Source: Bin5 sp965208965 (GTDB lineage: Bacteria; Chloroflexota; Anaerolineae; Caldilineales; Caldilineaceae). From it: a DNA stretch of 64,000 nucleotides. Under the pieces are notes generated by a model that worked only from the letters and a program-made list of their open reading frames with translations, was not told the DNA's origin and did no database searches. The DNA is taken from the NCBI GenBank assembly GCA_965208965.1, contig OZ242384.1:5270001-5334000 (forward strand), read 5' to 3'. A program made the translations under genes and the position numbers. Shown piece by piece: positions 33,630 to 42,995 of this stretch; within the stretch, counting starts at the first letter, position 1, and each line of letters starts with the position of its first letter.

Positions 33630-34967
33630 ATGAACAACAAGCTTTCACGTCGTGACTTTCTGCGCATTGGAGCTGGGAGCATGGGCGCAGCGGCACTGGC
33701 TGCCTGTGCCGTGCCAACGACCGTCGAGGTGCCCGCGGCACCTGTCAGACCCGAAATCGTTCAGTTGGAATATGCCGGTGTTCACGCCCCATCGGGCCTG
33801 GTGGGCGAGTTGAAGAGAGAACTCGTCGTTCAGTTCAACGACGCAAACCCGGACCTGCGTCTGGAATATACCTGGGGCGCGGCGCGCACGGCTGGTACGC
33901 TGGCATCAGAGGCTCTCATGGCCGACATCGCCGCCGGAATTCCACCGGACCTGGTCGACTTCGAACCGGCCTCTGTCCCGCTCTGGGCGGAGAACGAAGC
34001 CCTGATCGATCTCTCTGACAGAATGAGCGCCGCCAACCTCACCACCGACCTGTTCTACAAAGCGGTCAATGACCAGAATCTGTGGAAAGGCAAGTGGTAC
34101 GCATTCCTGTATTCGATGGACGGACGCGTCCTCTATTACAGAAAGGATCTGTTCAGAGAGGCCGGCCTCGATCCCGATAACCCGCCCACGCATATCGATG
34201 AAATTGGCGCGGCAGCCGAGGCTCTGACGAAGAAGACAGGCGAACGCTTCGAGTCGATCGGCTTCATCCCATGGGCCTTCCAGGGACGCTGGGTCTACAC
34301 GTGGGGATTCAGTTGGGGCGCAGAGTTCATGAATCCCGATACCCTTGAGCTGACCGTGAACCACGATCAAGTGGTGGCCCTGTGGGAATGGATGCGGGAC
34401 TGGCGCGACCAGTACGGCGGCATCAATGTTATTACATCCTTCACCGAGGCGTTTGGGGCCCAGGCCCAGGATCCGTTCATCATGGGTGTGGTGCCGATGA
34501 TGATCAACGGCAACTGGATGATCTCCAACTTCAGAAAGTACGCCCCGGACCTGGACTACGGCGCCAGCTGGATTCCCTACCCGCGCGAGGGCGGGCAGGA
34601 GGCTACGTGGACCAGTGGCTGGAGTTGGGCCATCCCCAGAGGCGTAGACTACCTCGACGATTCCTTCAGGGCGTTAAGCTTCCTGGCAGAGCGCGGCAAC
34701 ATTCAGTGGTACAATCTGGGCCGTTCGAATTTCTCACCCTATATCGAGCATGGTGAGAGCCCAGAGTTCCGCGAGAACCCGGCGATGAGCTTCTTTGTGG
34801 ATACCCTGCCTGCCGCCGGCATCATGCCGCCGACGCCGATGAGCGATATGGCCTGGGCGGGTCTGAGCGACGCCTTCGACGATCTCATGCACGACAAAGT
34901 GGATGTGAAAGAGGCGTTGGATACCCTGAACGACAGACTCAACGAAGAACTGCAGCAATACCTGTAG
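33630..34967 (+). CDS. CUT1-type sugar ABC transporter substrate-binding lipoprotein (system C)
   Basis: A 445-residue SBP_bac_1 lipoprotein. The Tat/lipobox start is SRRDFLRIGAGSMGAAALAAC. The body has VQFNDANPDLRLEYTWG, IPPDLVDFEPASVPLWAEN, GKWYAFLYSMDGRVLYYRKD and GVVPMMINGNWMISNFRKY, a usual extracellular sugar-receptor pattern with several aromatic residues for sugar stacking. ATG at 33630 follows AAAGGAG. It is not a close copy of the receptors of systems A, B or D. It is followed by a long stem-loop and then its two permease genes. Confidence 0.92.
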   Translation: MNNKLSRRDFLRIGAGSMGAAALAACAVPTTVEVPAAPVRPEIVQLEYAGVHAPSGLVGELKRELVVQFNDANPDLRLEYTWGAARTAGTLASEALMADIAAGIPPDLVDFEPASVPLWAENEALIDLSDRMSAANLTTDLFYKAVNDQNLWKGKWYAFLYSMDGRVLYYRKDLFREAGLDPDNPPTHIDEIGAAAEALTKKTGERFESIGFIPWAFQGRWVYTWGFSWGAEFMNPDTLELTVNHDQVVALWEWMRDWRDQYGGINVITSFTEAFGAQAQDPFIMGVVPMMINGNWMISNFRKYAPDLDYGASWIPYPREGGQEATWTSGWSWAIPRGVDYLDDSFRALSFLAERGNIQWYNLGRSNFSPYIEHGESPEFRENPAMSFFVDTLPAAGIMPPTPMSDMAWAGLSDAFDDLMHDKVDVKEALDTLNDRLNEELQQYL

Positions 34968-35015
34968 AGCAGGAAAGTTGAACAGATAAGTCGGTGTTCA
35001 ACTTCGGGGCAGTGC

Positions 35016-35061
35016 GTAGGGGAAAGTGAGGGGCGCGAAGAGTTTCCCCACTTTTCCCTAC
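35016..35061 (+). terminator. stem-loop between binding protein and permeases (system C)
   Basis: GTAGGGGAAAGTG (35016-35028) pairs with CACTTTTCCCTAC (35049-35061) over 13 bases with one G.T pair. A bulge and a further GGG/CCC lie inside. An alternative 7-bp pairing, GGGGAAA/TTTCCCC (35019-35049), is mutually exclusive, so a switch-like behaviour is conceivable. No T-run is present. Confidence 0.55.
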
Positions 35062-35089
35062 TGCGCCCTCTCTTCGCGGCGGAGAGCGG

Positions 35090-36028
35090 ATGTCTGCATT
35101 CCAGTCGATCCGAGAAAGTAAGATCGTTCGCCGAAAGCTGATGTGGGGACTCATCTTCATTTCCCCCTGGCTGATCGGCTTGATAGGCTTTACTGCCTAT
35201 CCGATCGGCGCTTCCCTGGTCTATAGTTTGACCGACTACGCTATCATGTCGCCGCCGAAATGGGTGGGCATTGAAAACTACGTCGAAATGCTTACTGACG
35301 ACGACCTGTTTTCCAAGAGCCTCTCCAACACGGTGATCTTTGCATTGTTGAGTGTTCCTTCGTCGATTGCTGTTGCCTTCGGGCTTGCCCTGCTCCTGAA
35401 TCAGAGGTTGCTGGGCAAAGCGGTCTTTCGCACAATCATCTTCGTTCCGACCCTGGTGCCGAGCGTGGCGCTGGCCATCATGTGGTTATGGCTGTTTAAC
35501 CCCCAGTTTGGCGTCGTCAATGGCATGCTGTGGGAGCTATTCGGCATCAATGGTCCTGGATGGCTTACCGACGAAGACTGGTCCAAGCCCACACTGCTGC
35601 TCATGTCGCTTTGGACGGTTGGATATGGCGTCGTCATCTTCCTGGCGGGCTTGCAGGACATTCCCCAGTCTCTATATGAGGCCGCCGATATAGACGGAGC
35701 CGGCGTTGCCCAGAAGACCCGCCATGTGACGATTCCACTGCTCACGCCGGTCATCTTCTTCCAGCTGGTCATTTCCATTATTGCGATCTTCCAGATTTTC
35801 ACCGCTCCTCACGTCATGACAGGGGGAAGTGGGCAACCTGCAAAGTCATTGCTCTTCTACGTCATGTATTTGTACCGACAGGCATTTGTTTATATGAAGA
35901 TGGGGCACGCCAGCGGCATGGCCTGGTTGCTTTTTCTGATCATTCTCGCTTGTACGTTGGTTATCTTTCGCACGTCCGGATGGGTCCATTACAGCGGAGG
36001 AGAGAGAGGGACGACAACCAAGACGTGA
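35090..36028 (+). CDS. CUT1-type sugar ABC permease, MalF/UgpA-like (system C)
   Basis: A 312-residue six-helix permease. TM1 is near residues 17-40 (LMWGLIFISPWLIGLIGF). The EAA loop is SLYEAADIDGAGVAQKTRHV, and the protein ends with a helix and WVHYSGGERGTTTKT. Start ATG at 35090 follows GGAGAG. Length and order are normal for UgpA-like subunits. The partner gene begins 72 bases downstream. It forms the membrane part of the importer for the ligand of the 33630-34967 receptor. Confidence 0.93.
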   Translation: MSAFQSIRESKIVRRKLMWGLIFISPWLIGLIGFTAYPIGASLVYSLTDYAIMSPPKWVGIENYVEMLTDDDLFSKSLSNTVIFALLSVPSSIAVAFGLALLLNQRLLGKAVFRTIIFVPTLVPSVALAIMWLWLFNPQFGVVNGMLWELFGINGPGWLTDEDWSKPTLLLMSLWTVGYGVVIFLAGLQDIPQSLYEAADIDGAGVAQKTRHVTIPLLTPVIFFQLVISIIAIFQIFTAPHVMTGGSGQPAKSLLFYVMYLYRQAFVYMKMGHASGMAWLLFLIILACTLVIFRTSGWVHYSGGERGTTTKT

Positions 36029-36100
36029 CGCGCCGGCGCGGGTCTGGGTGACTACCCGGTCTTTTCCCGCCGAACGGGACCGTATCCATCCTACATTGCT

Positions 36101-36967
36101 ATGCTAACTAAAGCGGACACGACAGCGCATGAAATTGACTGGCCAGTCTTGCTCACGCGCTTCATTTTCCTCGCCACCCTTCTGACCATTTCGGTCCTGT
36201 TCATACTTCCCTTCTTTTGGATGTTCATGACATCTCTAAAGGCACCGGCGGAGTTGATGAAGTGGCCGCCTGGGTGGTTTCCCGACACATTCCGCTGGCA
36301 GAACTACGAGGATGCGGTGACGTACATCCCATTCTTCCGGTATGTGGGCAATACGATGGTGATCACGCTCGGCTCAATTCTCGGCGTCCTCATCTCCTGC
36401 CCCATGGTCGCCTATGGGTTTTCACATATCGACTGGCCGGGACGGGATTTTCTTTTTGTTGTCATGCTGATGACCATCATGATTCCGTTTCCTGTCACGA
36501 TGATCCCTCTTTACGTGCTTTTCGCCAGGATTGGCTGGATAAACACCTATTTGCCGCTTGTTCTGCCACTGTTTTTCGGAGTTCCCTTTTACATATTCCT
36601 TTTGCGGCAGTTCTTCATGACAATTCCAGGAGAATTAACCGACGCTGCCCGTATCGACGGAGCATCGGAGCCCCGCATCTACTGGCAGCTGATTTTGCCC
36701 TTAACGAAACCAGCGCTGGCCACTGTTGTCCTCTTTCAGTTTCTGAGCAGCTGGTCGGACTTTCTCGGGCCGCTGCTCTATCTGAGAGATAGCGACATGT
36801 TTACGATTGCAGTCGGGCTGCAGATGTTTCACTCCGAGTACGATACGGAGTTTCACCTGCTGATGGCGGCCTCCACCATCCTCACTGTGCCGATCATTGT
36901 CATCTTCTATCTGGTACAGCGCACTTTCATTCAGGGCATTACTTTGACCGGACTGCAGGGAACCTGA
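36101..36967 (+). CDS. CUT1-type sugar ABC permease, MalG/UgpE-like (system C)
   Basis: A 288-residue permease with TM1 around residues 22-45 (LATLLTISVLFILPFFWMF) and MTSLKAPAELMKWPPGWFPD. The EAA loop is ELTDAARIDGASEPRIYWQL, and the terminus IQGITLTGLQGT is family-typical. No strong ribosome-binding site is visible before ATG at 36101, but the open frame cannot begin much earlier without losing family fit. It is the last transport gene of system C. A PhyH gene starts 159 bases later. Confidence 0.92.
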   Translation: MLTKADTTAHEIDWPVLLTRFIFLATLLTISVLFILPFFWMFMTSLKAPAELMKWPPGWFPDTFRWQNYEDAVTYIPFFRYVGNTMVITLGSILGVLISCPMVAYGFSHIDWPGRDFLFVVMLMTIMIPFPVTMIPLYVLFARIGWINTYLPLVLPLFFGVPFYIFLLRQFFMTIPGELTDAARIDGASEPRIYWQLILPLTKPALATVVLFQFLSSWSDFLGPLLYLRDSDMFTIAVGLQMFHSEYDTEFHLLMAASTILTVPIIVIFYLVQRTFIQGITLTGLQGT

Positions 36968-37126
36968 TCTGCCCCGGACTTGAAAACTTGCAGTCTTCTC
37001 AAATCCGTGTAGCTTTAAGGAGGAAAGGCAAGTTCAATTCAGTTGCATTTGGCAAAAACATTTTGTTTTTCTTGCTCTTTCTGTTCGGAGAGAATTGAGG
37101 GGAACACGATGCGAGGAGGACCCAGG

Positions 37127-37948
37127 ATGAAGGCTGATAAGACCGAAATAGCTCGAAGGAAATATCAGGACGATGGCTTCTACATCCACCCGGAGCCGCT
37201 TGTCCCGGAGAACATTGTGGACGGGGCCATTGCCGGAATGGACGCATTGAGAGCGGGCAACTATGATACGGGCATTCCGCCGCGCCCTTCGTCATGGAGC
37301 CCTGGAGACGACCCCGACGCGCTCTGCAAGATTGAGATGCCGCAGATCGCTAGTCACGCCATTATGGAGCTGGTCTCTCACCCGACACTGGGGGCTAGGG
37401 CGGCCGAAATCACTGGCGCGGAAGCGGTCCAGGTATGGTGGGTGCAGCTTCTATACAAGCCGCCAACGGCCGCGGGCCAGGAGGTTCGCACCCATGTCGG
37501 CTGGCACCAGGACTACAACTACTGGGGGATCTGGGAGGATGACAGCGAGCTGTTCACGGCCTGGGTGGCGCTGAGCGACGTTGCCCCGGACTGCGGTCCG
37601 ATGAACTTCGTGGTTGGTTCTCACAAGTGGGGTTTGTCGACCAAGAGCGACTTCTTTTCTCAGGACTACGATGCCTTGCGCGAAGCCATCCGCGCTGAGC
37701 AGAATCAGGCGTGGCAGGAGGAGCCTGCCATTCTACCGCCGGGCAGCGCCAGTTTTCACCAGAAGCTCACTTTTCACGGCAGCGGCCCCAACCTGTCGAA
37801 GCAGCCGCGGCGAAGTTTCGCTGTACACATGCGTACTGAGAAGTCCCGCCCGAAGGACAATGTGCGCACGGGGCTGACTACTTTCATCGACGATCCACGC
37901 TACTGCCCCATCGTTTTTGGGGATTCCGGCGCGTTGAAGTGCACATAG
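37127..37948 (+). CDS. PhyH-family Fe(II)/2-oxoglutarate oxygenase
   Basis: A 273-residue oxygenase. The HxD iron motif is in VGWHQDYNYWG (about 126-136). The distal histidine is in LTFHGSGPN (about 217-225), followed by the 2-oxoglutarate arginine in QPRRSFAVH. Among in-frame starts (37043, 37109, 37127), ATG 37127 has a perfect AGGAGG 7 bases upstream (37114-37119) and begins at the family N-terminus. Earlier starts add a basic, cysteine-rich stretch unlike the family. It directly follows system C permeases and precedes an aminotransferase gene, as the first enzyme of a long gene run. Confidence 0.87.
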   Translation: MKADKTEIARRKYQDDGFYIHPEPLVPENIVDGAIAGMDALRAGNYDTGIPPRPSSWSPGDDPDALCKIEMPQIASHAIMELVSHPTLGARAAEITGAEAVQVWWVQLLYKPPTAAGQEVRTHVGWHQDYNYWGIWEDDSELFTAWVALSDVAPDCGPMNFVVGSHKWGLSTKSDFFSQDYDALREAIRAEQNQAWQEEPAILPPGSASFHQKLTFHGSGPNLSKQPRRSFAVHMRTEKSRPKDNVRTGLTTFIDDPRYCPIVFGDSGALKCT

Positions 37949-38064
37949 GTGAACAACGCTTCCTCCCTCCGCCAGCCAGCGACAAAAAAATCAGACTTCA
38001 AAAAAGAGTGCGGTCTAGATAGACAGTGATCGCTCTTTGTATTTCTTGAGAGGAGAACAGGACT

Positions 38065-39273
38065 ATGCCCGTCAAACCATACAACATTGAACAGTCCAAA
38101 GCCTTGCTTGACCGCTCCGATCAGTTGATCGTGCGCGGATGCCAGGGGCACAAGCGCAGCCACGACATGCTCGAGCTCGGCTACCCTGTATTCACTCAGC
38201 GCGCGGCCGGGGCCCGCTTCTGGGACGTGGACGGAAACGAGTACCTGGACTATCTGATGGGCTTCGGCCCTATCCTGCTCGGTTACAACGATCCCGTCAT
38301 CAACGCGGCGGTGCAGGCGCAGATGGATGAGGGCACGATATACAGCACGGCGCACCCTAAAGAGCTTGAGGTCGCGGAGATGCTGATCGAACTGATTCCC
38401 GCTGTGGAGATGCTCGGGTTCCTGATCGGCGGCAGCGCGGCCACGTCGGCGGCGGTCCGGTTGGCCAGAGCCTACACGGGACGCGACAAGGTCATCCGCA
38501 GCGGCTACCACGGATGGCACGACTGGTCCCGCACCGAGGACGAGGGGGCGCCTTCAGTTATCGCTCCGTTCACGCTTGAAGCTCCCTACGGCGATCTCAA
38601 TGCATTGGAGGACATTTTCAAGCAGAACGACAACGAGGTCGCGTGCGTGATCATGGAGACGATCCGCGAAAGCGGGCCGCCGGAAGGCTTCCTGCAAGGC
38701 TGCGTGGATATGGCCCATCAGTACGGCGCGCTGTGTATCTTTGACGAGGTCAAAGTCGGCTTTCGGGTGGCATTCGGCGGCGCCGGTGAATACTATGGTG
38801 TCACGCCAGATCTGACGGCCTTTGCAAAGGCCTGCGCCAATGGATATCCCGGCAGTTTTGTCGGCGGCCGCAAGGATATTCTCGGCTCGCCGCAGTGCCA
38901 GTCCAGCTGGATGGCGGCGACTTTTCACTGCGACCTGCCCAGCCTGGTTGCCATTGAGACGGTCATCAAAGAGGTCAAGCGACGCGACGGCATCGCTTAC
39001 CAGTGGAAGATCGGCAACCGACTGATCGAAGGCATAAATGCTGCTTGCGAAGAGGGCGGCCTCGGCTACCGCCTTACCGGCACAGGGCCCATGCCCACTC
39101 CGGTCATGGAAGAGGAGGACAAGGACCGGTGCATCGCCATGCTGCAGGGGTGCCTGGCGCGCGGATTCTACCTTCATCCGATGCATCCGATGTTTCTGAC
39201 TCTCTCCCACAGCGAGCAGGATATCGAGGACACGATCACTGCTGTGCAGGAGTCGATTGCGGATCTGACGTGA
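38065..39273 (+). CDS. class-III PLP aminotransferase, glutamate-1-semialdehyde aminomutase-like
   Basis: A 402-residue PLP enzyme. The domain starts with ARFWDVDGNEYLDYLMGFGP (about 50-69). The cofactor-binding GGSAATSAAVRLARA (about 116-130) and HGWHD follow. The Asp that contacts the PLP nitrogen is in CIFDEVKVGFRV, and the Schiff-base lysine is in LTAFAKACANGYP (about 250-262). It resembles HemL, but the context has no haem genes, so it is more likely an aminotransferase or aminomutase on an amino sugar or amino acid. A second such gene is at the right window edge. Start ATG at 38065 follows GAGAGGAG. Confidence 0.88.
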   Translation: MPVKPYNIEQSKALLDRSDQLIVRGCQGHKRSHDMLELGYPVFTQRAAGARFWDVDGNEYLDYLMGFGPILLGYNDPVINAAVQAQMDEGTIYSTAHPKELEVAEMLIELIPAVEMLGFLIGGSAATSAAVRLARAYTGRDKVIRSGYHGWHDWSRTEDEGAPSVIAPFTLEAPYGDLNALEDIFKQNDNEVACVIMETIRESGPPEGFLQGCVDMAHQYGALCIFDEVKVGFRVAFGGAGEYYGVTPDLTAFAKACANGYPGSFVGGRKDILGSPQCQSSWMAATFHCDLPSLVAIETVIKEVKRRDGIAYQWKIGNRLIEGINAACEEGGLGYRLTGTGPMPTPVMEEEDKDRCIAMLQGCLARGFYLHPMHPMFLTLSHSEQDIEDTITAVQESIADLT

Positions 39274-39362
39274 GGATTCAGTAGGTTGCGGTAGTTTTGT
39301 GGAAGCACAGGCTCAGGCTGCAAAGAGCCTTCCAACATAATTCGACGGGAACATCCTGATTG

Positions 39363-40280
39363 ATGACGAGTGAGCAGATGAGCGAACGAATCGAAGTGCC
39401 AGTGGTGGTGGATCAAGGGCAGGTGGAATTCTATGTGGACAACGGGTATCTTGCCGTGCCCAACCTGTTGGACGCGGCTGAATTGGAGGAGTTGAAGCAG
39501 GACATCGTTAGAGTCGCCCGCGGGGGATATCCCAACTTGACCATCGAACCGGTGCCGCAGGAACTAAGCGATGAGGAGGTTCTTTCCAAGATTCTGGCCA
39601 TCCATCAGCCGCACTATGTCAGTCCTGTTATGGAGAAATATACGCGCCACCCTCAGATCAGCGGCGTCCTCAGCCAGATTACGGGCGCGCATTTGGCCCA
39701 CTGGTCGGGAAACGTGAAGTGCATGCAGTCGATGCTTTTCATCAAGCCGCACGGATACCCGGGCCAGTCCTGGCACCAGGACGAGAACTACATCCCGACC
39801 CGCGACCGCTCGCTGATCGGAGCCTGGATTGCGATCGACGATGCTTATGTCGAGAACGGCTGCATGTGGGTGATTCCGGGTTCGCAGCGGCCGGGCTATC
39901 TCTATCCCACTCGCAGACACGGGAATCCGGACGAGTTCGACACGCACGACGAAATGGCGACCGGGTTCGATGAATCGCCTCAGATTCCGGTAGAGGTCAA
40001 GGCCGGCAGTGTGGTGTTTTTCAACGGCTATCTGCTGCACCAGTCGTTGCGCAACCGGACACAGGACAGTTACCGGCGCGTGCTGGTCAACCACTATTTG
40101 AGCAGCGAATCGTTGTTGCCTTGGGTCAAGACGTCCGATGAACAGCCGGTGGCACGCGTCGATGTGCGCCGTGTTATTCCGGCGGCGGGAGTCGATCCCT
40201 ACGCCTGGAAGGGGTACGAAAAGAGTCCCGCGGAGGAGACCAGGCTTTACATCCGGAAAGCGACATTTGACGAGGAATGA
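39363..40280 (+). CDS. PhyH-family Fe(II)/2-oxoglutarate oxygenase
   Basis: A 305-residue oxygenase. The HxD motif is in QSWHQDENYIP (about 135-145). DDAYVENGCMWVIPGSQRPG follows, with the distal histidine in NGYLLHQSLRNRT (about 224-236) and the Arg in DSYRRVLVNHY. These fit the PhyH family. It differs clearly from the PhyH just upstream at 37127, so the operon contains two distinct oxygenases with an aminotransferase between them. Start is ATG 39363; ATG 39378 would shorten it by five residues. No good ribosome-binding site is seen. The substrate is unknown. Confidence 0.87.
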   Translation: MTSEQMSERIEVPVVVDQGQVEFYVDNGYLAVPNLLDAAELEELKQDIVRVARGGYPNLTIEPVPQELSDEEVLSKILAIHQPHYVSPVMEKYTRHPQISGVLSQITGAHLAHWSGNVKCMQSMLFIKPHGYPGQSWHQDENYIPTRDRSLIGAWIAIDDAYVENGCMWVIPGSQRPGYLYPTRRHGNPDEFDTHDEMATGFDESPQIPVEVKAGSVVFFNGYLLHQSLRNRTQDSYRRVLVNHYLSSESLLPWVKTSDEQPVARVDVRRVIPAAGVDPYAWKGYEKSPAEETRLYIRKATFDEE

Positions 40281-40358
40281 AGCCATCCAGAAAAATGAAG
40301 GAAACTCCTCGTCAGTTCTCCACTTAGTTCGCTCCAGAGGTTCGGAGGCAATATCTGC

Positions 40359-41669
40359 ATGGGTGATCAGGGTGCCGCGGTGTCAGATTGCCGTATAGAG
40401 CATATCAGTTTTCATGGTTGGGAGGCGGTCAGGCTGAGTAACGGCCTGGTGAGCCTGGTTGCGGTACCGGACGTCGGCGGCCGTATCATGGCCTATAACC
40501 TGGGGGACTACCCCTATCTGTGGTTCGACCGCAACCTCGCGGGCAAGCTCTTCACCGCCGAGGAAAACATGGGCGACGGCAGCATCGTTGCGTGGAAGAA
40601 CTACGGCGGCGACAAGACGTGGCCGGCGCCCCAGGGTTGGGACAGCCCTGACCAGTGGCACGGTCCGCCGGACCCGGTTCTGGACACCGGGCGCTACGCT
40701 CTGGAGATTCTGGACTCGTCGGGCGCCTCGGCTTCGATTCGCATGGAGAGCCTGCCCGACCCCCGGACCGGCGTACAGATCTCCCGCCAAGTCACGCTCC
40801 ACGCCGGCGGCGGCCGCGTCAGCCTTCATTTGGAGATGACGAATGTCTCCGATGAGGAGCGCCCCTGGGGCATATGGGACATCGTACAGGTGGATGCCAC
40901 CCGCTCCGACGAAAACGGCCAGGAGACCCACAACGATCAGGCATGGCTATACGTTCCGACCAGCCCGGACAGCCGCTTCTCCCGGGGCTTTAACGTCATG
41001 TTCGGGGAGGAAGACAACCCAGAGTGGCAGCCGGAAGTGCGGCCCAACCTCTTGGGCGCGCAGTATCTGTACCAGTTGGGCAAGATTGGCATTGATTCAA
41101 CGGCCGGTTGGATTGCTTTCGTCAATCAGTCCACCGACTTTGCCTTCTGCCAGCGTTTTGCCTATTTCCAAGGGGAAGAGTATCCCGATGAAGGCGCGTC
41201 GGTTGAATGCTGGACTACGGGGCACGGCGAGCCTGTGGGGGGCCTCGATTTTGGAAAGCTCAATCTGTTCCATATGGAGGCCGAAATTCTGGGACCATTG
41301 CGCAGCATGGCGCCCGGTGCAACGCAGAGTCTGGATATCGACTGGTACGTTGCTCGCTGCCCCGGCCCTATCGTCAACGTTACCGACGCCGGCTGTGCCA
41401 ATCAACGTCTGAAGGCCGAGTCGATCGACGCGGGAATCCGCCTGACGGGCGTTTTCGGCCTTTTTCATCTTGGCAATGTGCAGCTTGTCTGGCTGGATGA
41501 AGATGAATGCGGCGCGGGAGCCGAAACTCTGGCTCTCGTCAACCCGCTTAACGTGCTGCGAGTCGACTGCGTGCGCAGGCCGCCGCCCGGAGCACAGGTC
41601 GCGCAGTTGCTATTGTGCGACGCGCAGGGACAGCCCATCTCGCAGTTGGACAGTTGTCCAATTCACTAA
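40359..41669 (+). CDS. DUF4380 (galactose-mutarotase-like) protein
   Basis: A 436-residue beta-sandwich protein. The N-terminal pattern LSNGLVSLVAVPDVGGRIMA (about 26-45), followed by WKNYGGDKTWPAPQGW (about 79-94), is typical of DUF4380, a family resembling aldose mutarotases. The middle carries NVSDEERPWGIWDIVQVDAT. No signal peptide is seen. GGAGG lies 10 bases before ATG at 40359. The family is often found beside sugar-degradation genes and may bind or interconvert sugar anomers. This is the start of a compact stretch with a GH5-like gene 10 bases downstream. Confidence 0.78.
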   Translation: MGDQGAAVSDCRIEHISFHGWEAVRLSNGLVSLVAVPDVGGRIMAYNLGDYPYLWFDRNLAGKLFTAEENMGDGSIVAWKNYGGDKTWPAPQGWDSPDQWHGPPDPVLDTGRYALEILDSSGASASIRMESLPDPRTGVQISRQVTLHAGGGRVSLHLEMTNVSDEERPWGIWDIVQVDATRSDENGQETHNDQAWLYVPTSPDSRFSRGFNVMFGEEDNPEWQPEVRPNLLGAQYLYQLGKIGIDSTAGWIAFVNQSTDFAFCQRFAYFQGEEYPDEGASVECWTTGHGEPVGGLDFGKLNLFHMEAEILGPLRSMAPGATQSLDIDWYVARCPGPIVNVTDAGCANQRLKAESIDAGIRLTGVFGLFHLGNVQLVWLDEDECGAGAETLALVNPLNVLRVDCVRRPPPGAQVAQLLLCDAQGQPISQLDSCPIH

Positions 41670-41674
41670 ATCCC

Positions 41675-41679
41675 GGAGG
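41675..41679 (+). promoter_or_regulatory. ribosome-binding site that makes the next start ambiguous
   Basis: GGAGG abuts ATG at 41680 with no spacing, which would not normally work. The in-frame GTG at 41689 lies 9 bases downstream and is better placed. The true protein may be three residues shorter than the ATG version. Confidence 0.5.
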
Positions 41680-42903
41680 ATGAACCAGGTGGAATTTCTC
41701 AGTCCCTATAGCCACGTGCGCGGCTTCAACTACGTTCCAAGCACGGCCGTCAACGACATTGCCTTCTGGCGCGACTATGATGAAGCGCTGGTCGAAAGGG
41801 AGTTGACTTTCGCTCAGCGGCTGGGTCTGAACAGCGCCCGCCCTTTCCTGGCCTACGTGGTTTACGAATACGATCCCAAGAGCTTTCTGGGCCGGCTCAG
41901 ACATTTTGTGCGTGCGGCCCACGACCGCGGTATCAGCGTCATGCCAGTGGTATGGGACTCTTGCTTTGACGACACGCGGCCCACAATCGACTCAACAGAG
42001 AACAAGTGGATTCCCAATCCCGGCGTCCAGCGGCTGGGGCCTGAGTTCTGGCCGGCCGGCGAAGCCTATTGCGCCGACCTGGTGCAGAACCTGGGTTCCG
42101 AGCCGGGTCTGGCCATGTGGGACATCATGAACGAGCCGCTGATTACCAGCTGGGTGAGTGATGATGTGCCAGAGAGCGAGGAGCGCAAGAGCACGATTTG
42201 GAGGTTTGTGCATCATTTTTGCGGGGTGATGAAAGAACTTGACAGCGCGCATCCGATCACGGTCGGTGTGGCAAATGTGGCAACGCTGCCGAACGTCGAG
42301 GCGCATGTGGACGTGCTCTCCTATCATGATTATCTACCTACCCGCGCGGCCATTCGCGCCCAAATTGACGACGCAATCCGCGTGGCCAAAGCCAACCAGA
42401 AGCCGATCTTCATCTCGGAGCTGGCCTGCCTGGCGCGAGCCAATCCGTATGACGTTACGCTGGAAGTCTGCCAGGAAGCGGGGATAGGCTGGTATCTGTG
42501 GGAGTTGATGATAGGCAAGAGCCGCTGGCGTGACATTCACGGCGTGGTATACCCGGATGGCACCGTGCGCGACCCCAGCATCGTTGCCGCGATCCAAGGA
42601 TTCTTCCGCCGCCGGGGCCCGGACATGATCCCGCCTGCGGTGGACAAGGAAGGAGCCGCCACACGGGCAGTTGGCCAGGCAAAGGCGTGGCTCGGCTCGT
42701 CTGACGGTGACTACGCCCAAGGCACAGAGCTGCTTGAGACAATCGCCAATCTTCTGGAGGCCGGCGAGCATGTGCCGATGAGCAGTCCGCCCAGTGCCAG
42801 GGCGCTGGCGCTTGCCGAGGCTGAAGATAACGAGTCCAGCCGCGCTGAGCTTGTCCGCCAATTGGTTTTGTGGAGTGAAAAACTTACGGCTGCAAGTTCC
42901 TGA
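41680..42903 (+). CDS. GH5-like (cellulase superfamily) glycoside hydrolase
   Basis: About 407 residues (404 if GTG 41689 is the start). A TIM-barrel of glycosidase clan A: VRGFNYVPSTAVNDIAFW at the start and LGLNSARPFLAYVVYEYDP (strand 2 region). The acid/base glutamate is in MWDIMNEPLITSW (about 146-158), and the nucleophile glutamate in IFISELACLARANPYD (about 243-258). There is no signal peptide, so it would act on imported oligosaccharides. The last ~100 residues are helical and lack known motifs. Related proteins in planctomycetes and Chloroflexota are annotated as mannanase-like; this specificity is not proved. Confidence 0.82.
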   Translation: MNQVEFLSPYSHVRGFNYVPSTAVNDIAFWRDYDEALVERELTFAQRLGLNSARPFLAYVVYEYDPKSFLGRLRHFVRAAHDRGISVMPVVWDSCFDDTRPTIDSTENKWIPNPGVQRLGPEFWPAGEAYCADLVQNLGSEPGLAMWDIMNEPLITSWVSDDVPESEERKSTIWRFVHHFCGVMKELDSAHPITVGVANVATLPNVEAHVDVLSYHDYLPTRAAIRAQIDDAIRVAKANQKPIFISELACLARANPYDVTLEVCQEAGIGWYLWELMIGKSRWRDIHGVVYPDGTVRDPSIVAAIQGFFRRRGPDMIPPAVDKEGAATRAVGQAKAWLGSSDGDYAQGTELLETIANLLEAGEHVPMSSPPSARALALAEAEDNESSRAELVRQLVLWSEKLTAASS

Positions 42904-42995
42904 AAAAGATATTTCCAGTTCGTTACAGTCTGCCGATTAGTGGTTCAGGAATAGGCAGTACGCAGGTCAAGAAAGCGGTCGAAAGGAATCAACGA

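Noticed and set aside
38065..39273. HemL for haem synthesis
   Set aside because: Family motifs fit, but there are no haem genes nearby and two such genes lie in catabolic-looking contexts, so the haem role is not claimed.
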